Made by a program: the position numbers and the translations under genes. This document shows, piece after piece, positions 14,983-20,425 of a stretch of 20,425 bases of DNA (position 1 is its first letter; every line of letters begins with the position of its first letter). The notes under the pieces are model-generated. The model was not told where the DNA came from and did no database searches. It saw nothing but the letters and a program-made list of their open reading frames with translations. The DNA comes from an uncultured Ruminococcus sp. (lineage in GTDB: Bacteria; Bacillota; Clostridia; Oscillospirales; Ruminococcaceae): NCBI GenBank assembly GCA_947175005.1, contig CAMWLD010000003.1:1-20425 (forward strand), given 5' to 3'.

Positions 14983-15041
14983 GGAGGCAGGAGGCAAGTG
15001 TAAATTATTTTCTTGTCTCTTGCTTCTTGCTTCCTGCTTCC
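14983..15041. repeat. Heptad repeats in inverted arrangement forming a long hairpin
   Basis: GGAGGCAGGAGGCAAG (14983-14998) can pair over 16 bases with CTTGCTTCCTGCTTCC (15026-15041), with two G-U pairs in RNA and a 27-base loop; one more C-G pair at 14982/15042 extends it. The right arm is part of a forward heptad array (TCTTGTC, TCTTGCT, TCTTGCT, TCCTGCT, from 15011), the left arm of a reverse one. Confidence 0.75.
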
Positions 15042-15072
15042 GTTAGAAGTGAGCATGGGCGGTGATGATTTT

Positions 15073-15105
15073 GCCTGTGCTGTTCTTTTGCGGTACAGGC
15101 TTTTT
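15073..15105 (+). terminator. Rho-independent terminator after nfnAB
   Basis: GCCTGTGCTG (15073-15082) pairs with CGGTACAGGC (15091-15100), with G-U pairs near the loop, and is followed at once by TTTTT (15101-15105) and a second T run at 15109. This is the clearest intrinsic terminator in the window. Confidence 0.8.
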
Positions 15106-15141
15106 GCCTTTTTTGACATTAAGATAAGGGTGTGATGCTTT

Positions 15142-15444
15142 GTGGTCGGTTATGTTTTGGCTTTTTTGGGGATAATAGCAGTTGCGACAGAAGCTTCGTG
15201 GAATGTTTCAAAGATCGTCAGAACAGTTTCAAGCGGGAAAAAGGCTGAGGCTTCGGATTTTAAATGCATGGTTGGGGCTTTGGCAAGGTGGCTTGCTTTG
15301 TATTTATTGCTGCTGTTTTTGTTTATTTATATTATCATGTTCAATTCATGGAGGGCAGAGCCTGTTCATGTGTGGTGTATTGCTTTGATAATTTCGGGAT
15401 TTGTAAGGCGCTGTTGGCTTTGGGTTTATAGGATATATAAATGA
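15142..15444 (+). CDS. Small hydrophobic membrane protein
   Basis: The 100-residue frame starts at GTG 15142, nine bases after AAGGGTG. It holds hydrophobic stretches at about 3-17, 48-68 (ARWLALYLLLLFLFIYIIMF) and 76-90, so two or three membrane helices, with a short charged loop (SSGKKAEASDFK) between the first two. It sits between the nfnAB terminator and the alpha/beta hydrolase gene, which starts 40 bases later. A perfect TTGACA at 15113 has no fitting -10, so the promoter is unclear. The family was not recognised. The rare start codon and short length leave some doubt, but the membrane pattern and binding site favour a real gene. Confidence 0.5.
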   Translation: MVGYVLAFLGIIAVATEASWNVSKIVRTVSSGKKAEASDFKCMVGALARWLALYLLLLFLFIYIIMFNSWRAEPVHVWCIALIISGFVRRCWLWVYRIYK

Positions 15445-15484
15445 CAGGGGTTATAATTCCGAACTTTTGAAAGGTGTGTCTGAT

Positions 15485-16363
15485 ATGAGTCCTATGAGAA
15501 ATGCCTGCGATACGAATATTTATTATGAGGCTTACGGCAAGGGCGAAACGGTGCTGTACCTGCAATCGGTGCTTGGAGGAATAAATCCCGGGGCGTATTA
15601 TTTTGCGGGGAGGATATCGAAAAATCACAGGGTTATCATCTGGGACGGGCCTAACTGCGGTCAGTCGGGTGCGGTAATAAAGGACGCTCCGAGCGAATAT
15701 CATCTTGCCTGTGAATATATAAAGGGGCTTCTTGATGAGCTGGGGGAAAAGAGCGTGCATATAGCGGGCTGTTCGGGGGGCGGCGAAATGGGTCTGCTGT
15801 TTGCGGGACTTTATCCCGACAGGGTGAAAAGCCTTGCCATGTACCGTCCTACGGACACAAGCTGCGAAATTGAACGGGCGATCGTGAAGGCGAGATATTA
15901 TGACCTTGCAAGTGCGGCGGATATTTCTATGGAGAATGCGGTAAAATATTCGGAAAACCCGTCGGAGGGGAGATTTAAAAATGTTTCACGCTGGCTTGCG
16001 GAGCTGTGCCACAGGGACGGGGAAAAGATACTTGGAATAAGCGGAGGTGATTTTGCACGGATAATGCGCAGGTGGGGTGAATGGATGAGTTCACCTGATT
16101 TTTACAGGGGACATATGAGCGATGAAGAGCTTGGAAAAATAAATATCCCCGTGCTTATATGCACCTGTCCCGACGACTATCACCCTCAAAGGCTGGGGGA
16201 CGATCTGCACAGGGTTTTGCCCGATTCGGTGCTTGTCAGTGCGGGGGAATACCGCAGGGAAAATGAGATATACAATGAAGCGGAGGACGAAAATCTTTTC
16301 GGCGGATTTACGGGATTTGTTGACTGTTATGAGGATTTTATCAATGAAAAGACGAGTCGATAA
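15485..16363 (+). CDS. Alpha/beta-hydrolase fold protein, possibly lacking the catalytic His
   Basis: The start was set at ATG 15485 because AAAGGTG lies nine bases upstream; the longer frame starts at a TTG inside that site. Over 292 residues there is the oxyanion region YLQSVLGG, the strand IIWDGPNCGQSG (52-62), the nucleophile elbow GCSGGG with Ser97, and the acid strand VLICTCPDDYHP (Asp230/231). The family contains esterases, haloperoxidase-like enzymes and C-C hydrolases acting on small molecules in the cytosol. In the usual place of the late His, after VLVSAGEYRRENEIYNEAED, none is visible; His233 is too early by the standard fold order. The next gene starts 14 bases after the stop, so it belongs to the thi transcript. 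The role in that context is unknown. Confidence 0.82.
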   Translation: MSPMRNACDTNIYYEAYGKGETVLYLQSVLGGINPGAYYFAGRISKNHRVIIWDGPNCGQSGAVIKDAPSEYHLACEYIKGLLDELGEKSVHIAGCSGGGEMGLLFAGLYPDRVKSLAMYRPTDTSCEIERAIVKARYYDLASAADISMENAVKYSENPSEGRFKNVSRWLAELCHRDGEKILGISGGDFARIMRRWGEWMSSPDFYRGHMSDEELGKINIPVLICTCPDDYHPQRLGDDLHRVLPDSVLVSAGEYRRENEIYNEAEDENLFGGFTGFVDCYEDFINEKTSR

Positions 16364-16377
16364 AAGGAGCATTTGCA

Positions 16378-17106
16378 ATGAAAACACCCGAAATTATATT
16401 TTTCGATATAGGGCACACTCTTACATATTCACCCGAAAAATCCAGGGAAAACGGCTTTGCCGCTTTATGGGAGCACAGGACGGGGAAATGCGGCTGCACA
16501 TTTGAAGAACTGCTTAAACGTGCGGAAAAAATTTTTCATGATGTGGATATTGTGGCGGATTCCTTTGATTATGACATTCCCTTTGCCGCCTCTTTAAAGC
16601 TGCTTTTTGACAGTGCGGGGGTGGTTCTTGATATTCCGCCAAAGGACCGGGAAATGGTTTTTCTGAATGCTGCAAGACCTGCCGTCCCAATGCCGGGGGC
16701 GGTGGATATGATAAGCTTTTTGCGGCAGAATGGGATAAGGCGGGCGGTGGTTACCAATAACCGCTTTTCCGAGGGGGCTTTGCTGCGGCAGCTTACGGAA
16801 ATTTTCGGAGAGGGTGCGTTTGAGTTTGTGATATCCTCGGCGGATTATATGGTGCGAAAGCCCGACAAGAGGCTGTTTGAGGCGGCGCTGCACAGGGCGG
16901 GGGTTTCTCCCGGGGCGGCGTGGCACTGCGGCGATGTGGCAAATGCGGATGTTATGGGGGCGCATTATATGGATATTTTTCCTGTGCTTTATGAAACGAA
17001 TGAGGTGGATAATCCCTTTCTGCGGTTTAACAAAGGTTTTGAGGCGGATTTTCCCTTTGAGAGGATATGCTGCTGGGAAGAATTATGCAAATTAATTAAA
17101 CTTTGA
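16378..17106 (+). CDS. HAD-superfamily hydrolase beside the thiamin genes
   Basis: This 242-residue HAD protein has motif I FFDIGHTLT: nucleophile Asp10 is present, but the usual second Asp (acid/base) is Gly12, a variation also seen in some other HAD groups. Motif II is Thr126 in AVVTNN, motif III Lys161 in MVRKPDKRLF, and motif IV HCGDVANADVMGA (Asp186, Asp191), with a helical C1 cap between 15 and 95. Phosphatase activity is plausible but may be reduced without the second Asp. AAAGGAG before ATG 16378 sets the start. It lies 14 bases after the hydrolase gene and 11 bases before thiC, so co-transcription with thiamin synthesis is very likely. Phosphate removal from thiamin phosphate or HMP phosphate is a possible role, but this is inference from position only. 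Confidence 0.85.
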   Translation: MKTPEIIFFDIGHTLTYSPEKSRENGFAALWEHRTGKCGCTFEELLKRAEKIFHDVDIVADSFDYDIPFAASLKLLFDSAGVVLDIPPKDREMVFLNAARPAVPMPGAVDMISFLRQNGIRRAVVTNNRFSEGALLRQLTEIFGEGAFEFVISSADYMVRKPDKRLFEAALHRAGVSPGAAWHCGDVANADVMGAHYMDIFPVLYETNEVDNPFLRFNKGFEADFPFERICCWEELCKLIKL

Positions 17107-17117
17107 GGTGATTTACA

Positions 17118-18446
17118 ATGAGAGAATACAAGACCCAGATGGAGGCGGCAAGAAAGGGGATAATCACTCCCGAAATGGAAAAGGTCGCAGAGAAAGAGTA
17201 CAGACTCCCCGAGGAAATTCGTGAAAAGGTGGGCAGGGGAGTTGTTGCCATTCCCGCAAATGTGAACCACACGTCCCTTTCGGCCGAGGGTATCGGTGAG
17301 GGGCTGCGGACGAAGATCAATGTTAATTTGGGTGTTTCGGGGGACTGTCGGGACTATGACAGGGAAATGGAAAAGGTGCGGCTTTCGCTGAAATATGGGG
17401 CGGAGTCTATTATGGACCTTAGCAACTGCGGCAAGACAAATATGTTCAGAAAAAAGCTTATAGAAATGTCCCCTGCTATGATCGGCACTGTGCCTATGTA
17501 TGACGCTATAGGGTATCTGGAAAAGGACCTGCTGGAGATAACCGCAGAGGATTTTCTTAAAGTAGTAAAGGCGCACGCCGAGGAGGGCGTGGACTTTATG
17601 ACTATTCATGCGGGAATAAACAGATGTGCCGTAGAAGCTTTCAGGCGGCAGGGGAGAAAGATGAACATTGTTTCCAGAGGTGGTTCGCTGCTGTTTGCAT
17701 GGATGGAGATGACGGGGAATGAAAATCCGTTTTACGAGCATTATGACGAGGTGCTGGAGATACTTAGGGAATATGATGTGACAATCAGTCTTGGGGACGC
17801 TTTGCGCCCCGGGTGCATTTCCGACGCCACGGACGCAGGGCAGATAAGCGAGCTTATTGAGCTTGGCAATTTGACAAAACGGGCTTGGGAAAAGGACGTT
17901 CAGGTTATGGTAGAGGGTCCGGGGCATATGGCTATGAATGAGATAGCTGCAAATATGACCATGGAAAAGCGGCTTTGCCACAATGCGCCCTTTTATGTGC
18001 TGGGGCCGCTTGTTACCGATATTTTCCCGGGGTACGACCATATAACGAGTGCTATCGGCGGGGCTATTGCTGCGGCAAACGGGGCGGATTTTCTCTGCTA
18101 CGTGACCCCTGCGGAGCATTTGCGTTTGCCCGATATTTCCGACGTTAAGGAGGGTATCATGGCAAGCAAAATTGCGGCTCATGCGGCGGATATTGCAAAG
18201 GGCGTGCCCCATGCCCGTGAAAAGGACGACGAGATGGCGGCTGCCCGTCATGCGGTGGACTGGGAGAAGATGTTTGAGATAGCCGCAGACGGGGAAAAGG
18301 CCAGGGAATATTTTGAAAGCACCCCTCCTGCCGACCGCCACACCTGCTCCATGTGCGGAAAAATGTGCGCTGTGCGGACTACCAATATGATTCTGGAGGG
18401 GAAAGAGGTCAGGTTTTGCAGCGAGCTGGAGAGAAGCGAGAAGTGA
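17118..18446 (+). CDS. thiC: Phosphomethylpyrimidine synthase ThiC
   Basis: ThiC is a radical SAM enzyme that rearranges aminoimidazole ribotide (AIR) into HMP phosphate, the pyrimidine of thiamin. The 442 residues match the short form found in Clostridia and archaea, which lacks the N-terminal extension of the Escherichia coli protein (about 630). Visible hallmarks are [12 protein letters not shown] (43-54), [42 protein letters not shown] and YVTPAEHL. The C-terminal [4Fe-4S] motif reads CSMCGKMC (Cys410, 413, 417), spaced CX2CX3C rather than the CX2CX4C of the long form. GAGGTG before ATG 17118 sets the start. No TPP riboswitch precedes it. thiE begins 51 bases after its stop. Confidence 0.96.
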   Translation: MREYKTQMEAARKGIITPEMEKVAEKEYRLPEEIREKVGRGVVAIPANVNHTSLSAEGIGEGLRTKINVNLGVSGDCRDYDREMEKVRLSLKYGAESIMDLSNCGKTNMFRKKLIEMSPAMIGTVPMYDAIGYLEKDLLEITAEDFLKVVKAHAEEGVDFMTIHAGINRCAVEAFRRQGRKMNIVSRGGSLLFAWMEMTGNENPFYEHYDEVLEILREYDVTISLGDALRPGCISDATDAGQISELIELGNLTKRAWEKDVQVMVEGPGHMAMNEIAANMTMEKRLCHNAPFYVLGPLVTDIFPGYDHITSAIGGAIAAANGADFLCYVTPAEHLRLPDISDVKEGIMASKIAAHAADIAKGVPHAREKDDEMAAARHAVDWEKMFEIAADGEKAREYFESTPPADRHTCSMCGKMCAVRTTNMILEGKEVRFCSELERSEK

Positions 18447-18497
18447 TTTGTGGGAAATGTCATGATTGCGGTGTGCAAACTGAATTGAGGATATAAA

Positions 18498-19130
18498 ATG
18501 AATGAGAATATAACTCTTTACGGGATAACGGGGAACTGCTCTTTGTCCTTGGAAGCGGCTGTGGAGGCGGCTTTGCAGGGGGGCGTGGGAATGGTGCAGC
18601 TGCGGGAGAAAAATATAAGCGATGAGGAATATGTGCGCAAGGCAAAATTGCTGCTCGGTGTCACTGAACAATACAATGTCCCGCTGATAATCAATGATAA
18701 TGTGGACGTTGCCCTTAAATCGGGGGCGCAGGGGGTACATCTGGGGCAGACGGACGGCAGTCCATTGGAAGCGAGGAAAATTTTAGGAGAAAACGCCATT
18801 ATCGGCGTTACCGCAAAGACCGTGGAAATGGCTGTAAAGGCGGAAAGAGACGGTGCGGATTATCTGGGCTGCGGGGCGGTTTTCGGGTCGGTGACAAAGG
18901 AAAACGCTGTGCCTATGAAAATGGAAACATTGAGAGATATTTGCGCTGCGGTAAGCATTCCCGTGTATGCTATCGGAGGGATAGACCCCTCGAATGCAGG
19001 GCTTTTGAAAGGCACAGGCATACAGGGAATTGCGGTAGTTTCGGCGATATTCGGGAAAAGGTCCTTTGAAGATATAAATGCGGCGGCAAGGCTGCTGAAG
19101 AAAATATCCCTTGAAATTTCGGGGGATTGA
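18498..19130 (+). CDS. thiE: Thiamin-phosphate synthase ThiE
   Basis: ThiE joins HMP pyrophosphate and thiazole phosphate to give thiamin phosphate in the cytosol. The 210-residue TIM barrel has the expected substrate-binding runs: MVQLREKN (32-39), LIINDNVDVAL (63-73), GVHLGQTD (79-86), the GVTAKT turn and YAIGGIDPSN near the end. TTGAGGAT about nine bases before ATG 18498 is a weak binding site. The gene lies between thiC and thiD, all in one direction. The TenI-type regulators look similar, but the complete active site and the operon favour the synthase. Confidence 0.95.
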   Translation: MNENITLYGITGNCSLSLEAAVEAALQGGVGMVQLREKNISDEEYVRKAKLLLGVTEQYNVPLIINDNVDVALKSGAQGVHLGQTDGSPLEARKILGENAIIGVTAKTVEMAVKAERDGADYLGCGAVFGSVTKENAVPMKMETLRDICAAVSIPVYAIGGIDPSNAGLLKGTGIQGIAVVSAIFGKRSFEDINAAARLLKKISLEISGD

Positions 19131-19162
19131 AAATTCGGTGCGCTATGCAAGAGGAAGATGAT

Positions 19163-19966
19163 ATGAAAGAAAACGTTAAACCGATACTGTCGGTCGCCGG
19201 GTCGGATTCTGTCGGCGGGGCGGGGATACAGGCGGATATAAAGACGGTCTCCGCTTTGGGGCATTATGCGATGACAATTGTTACTGCCGTGACGGCGCAG
19301 AATACGCTGGGAGTGCGGCTTTGTGAGGCGGTCTCCCCCGAGATGATGAAAGCGCAGCTGGAGGCGGTTTTTGAGGATATCCCCCCCGAAAGCGTAAAAA
19401 TCGGAATGGTGGGGAATGGGCAGAATGTGTCGATAATTGCCGATATGCTGATTTCCTATAATGCTAAAAATATTGTCTGCGACCCGGTGCTCTCGGCAAC
19501 AAGCGGGGACAGGCTGACGGGAGATGAGGGCAAAAAGGCTTTGACCGAGCGGATATTTCCGATTGCGGATATAATTACGCCGAATATTCCCGAGGCAGAG
19601 CGGCTTTGCAATATGCAAATCAAGAACATATCCGATATGGAAAGGGCGGCAGAAAGGCTGTCGGCTATTACCTCGGGGGCGGTGCTGATAAAGGGCGGAC
19701 ATATGTGCGGCGAGGCGGCAGAGGCTGCAAATGCTGTTGATATCCTGCTTTATGAGGGGGAATTTTACCGTTTCACATCTCCCCGTATCAATAACCCCAA
19801 CACCCACGGCACGGGCTGCACGCTTTCGTCCGCCATTGCATGCGGACTTGCCGAGGGGAAAGATATTCCCGAAGCGGTGCGTTATGCAAAGGAATATATT
19901 GCCAAGGTCATTGGCAATAACTTTGATATAGGGCATGGGAGAGGCTCAATGTGGCATTTTGACTAA
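19163..19966 (+). CDS. thiD: HMP/HMP-phosphate kinase ThiD
   Basis: ThiD phosphorylates HMP and then HMP phosphate to give HMP pyrophosphate for ThiE. The start was set at ATG 19163, five bases after GAGGAAG (19151-19157), giving 267 residues, the normal ThiD length. A longer frame from TTG 19127 overlaps the thiE stop and adds an unconserved tail. Ribokinase-fold motifs are clear: VAGSDSVGGAGIQADIKT (11-28; the usual SS is SV), DPVLSATSGDRL, TPNIPEAE and the anion hole HGTGCTLSSAIA. The gene is the last of the thi group. A weak hairpin (GGCATTTT 19953-19960 with AAAATGCC 19972-19979) spans its stop codon. Confidence 0.95.
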   Translation: MKENVKPILSVAGSDSVGGAGIQADIKTVSALGHYAMTIVTAVTAQNTLGVRLCEAVSPEMMKAQLEAVFEDIPPESVKIGMVGNGQNVSIIADMLISYNAKNIVCDPVLSATSGDRLTGDEGKKALTERIFPIADIITPNIPEAERLCNMQIKNISDMERAAERLSAITSGAVLIKGGHMCGEAAEAANAVDILLYEGEFYRFTSPRINNPNTHGTGCTLSSAIACGLAEGKDIPEAVRYAKEYIAKVIGNNFDIGHGRGSMWHFD

Positions 19967-20117
19967 AATATAAAATGCCCGATTGTCTATTCCCACAAAC
20001 TTCACCTGTAAACGAAACATTTTAAGGGTTTGATTTGTTTATTATTCAGGGGGATCATGTGTCCATAATGCAAAAACATGACGACCTGGAAAATAATAAA
20101 ATTCGGGAGCTTATAAA

Positions 20118-20425
20118 ATGAAAAAACACATAATGACTGTCTCCTATTCCGCAGCGCACTTTTTTGTGGATCTGGCTTGCGCATTTTTAATATTCCGCTC
20201 GGTTTATGACGGACGGGGAGAGCTTTTGCTCTACTATAATTTCTGCGCCTTTGCTCTGCAAATGCCCATAGGAGTGCTGCTGGACAGGTTCGGCAAGGGG
20301 CATTTGGCTGCGGCGTTCGGCTGCCTGCTTATAGGGGCGGCGTTTCCCTTGTCAGGTTTGCAGGGGGCAAATTTAGCGGCGGCGGTGGTTTTGGGAGTGG
20401 GAAATTCCCTGTTTCATTTAGGGGG
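20118..20425 (+). CDS. MFS transporter, N-terminal part (runs off the window)
   Basis: The first 102 residues are visible. ATG 20118 follows GGGAG (20105-20109) by eight bases. Hydrophobic segments near 8-27, 40-55, 62-78 and 84-98, with the short positive loop LLDRFGKGH (about 56-64) between helices 2 and 3, show a major facilitator fold; the loop fits motif A (GxLxDRxGrr) in shortened form. The segment GVGNSLFHLGG resembles the fosmidomycin-resistance subgroup, which is only a tentative link. A thiamin-related substrate is possible from position behind thiD, but the 151-base gap argues for a separate unit. A weak promoter, TTGATT (20030) with GATCAT (20053), could serve it. Confidence 0.75.
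   Translation, partial: MKKHIMTVSYSAAHFFVDLACAFLIFRSVYDGRGELLLYYNFCAFALQMPIGVLLDRFGKGHLAAAFGCLLIGAAFPLSGLQGANLAAAVVLGVGNSLFHLG

Noticed and set aside
2768..15041. CRISPR-like reading of the repeat arrays
   Set aside because: The units are seven bases long, degenerate and without spacers, and no cas genes are near.
16989..18740. Long minus-strand open frame of 583 codons opposite thiC
   Set aside because: It lies antisense to thiC and parts of its neighbours, which are certain genes. Its product is rich in His, Arg and Pro without a domain, as expected from the complement of a GC-rich coding frame.

Overview
The window reads as chromosomal DNA of a Gram-positive anaerobe of the class Clostridia, most like the Ruminococcus/Oscillospiraceae group. 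The grounds are strong AGGAG-type ribosome binding sites, sigma-A promoters with 17-bp spacers, an electron-bifurcating NfnAB pair, a YesN-type response regulator, a short ThiC and mid-range GC. This placement is an inference from gene content; there is no rRNA gene here. All clear genes but one lie on the plus strand, and many are closely spaced.

Layout. (1) 1-1321: the 3' end of a von Willebrand factor A protein, followed by a large two-tier palindrome. (2) 1505-2691: a sigma-A promoter, a small gene broken by one extra T in a T8 run, and a HAD phosphatase. (3) 2768-3351: a dCMP/cytidine deaminase-family gene flanked by heptanucleotide repeat arrays in opposite orientation. (4) 3471-4100: an AT-rich islet with two divergent small ribbon-helix-helix proteins and a repeated 11-bp sequence in their shared promoter region. 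(5) 4139-5606: an HD phosphohydrolase and a GNAT acetyltransferase, with two near-copies of a promoter/leader module of about 140 bp, one before the HD gene and one before hflX. (6) 5676-7947: hflX and two small membrane proteins. (7) 7981-10862: uvrA with its own promoter. (8) 11044-12561: an orphan AraC-type response regulator. (9) 12742-14965: nfnA-nfnB. (10) 15142-19966: a small membrane protein, an alpha/beta hydrolase and a second HAD protein leading into thiC-thiE-thiD. (11) 20118 to the end: the start of an MFS transporter.

How the genes work together. Most are housekeeping or metabolic: nucleotide clean-up (deaminase, HD hydrolase), ribosome rescue (HflX), excision repair (UvrA), NADH/NADPH/ferredoxin balance (NfnAB), and the HMP-pyrimidine branch plus the coupling step of thiamin synthesis (ThiC, ThiD, ThiE). 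The thi genes have no recognisable TPP riboswitch in front and no thiazole-branch genes beside them. No CRISPR array, transposase, tRNA, rRNA or phage module was found.

The most unusual content is non-coding. There is a family of degenerate YCTTGCY heptad repeats in at least five intergenic spots, a duplicated promoter module that brackets a two-gene cassette, and a repeated GTTAAGGTTAT motif that looks like an operator for the ribbon-helix-helix pair. None of these proves a new system, but each can be tested.
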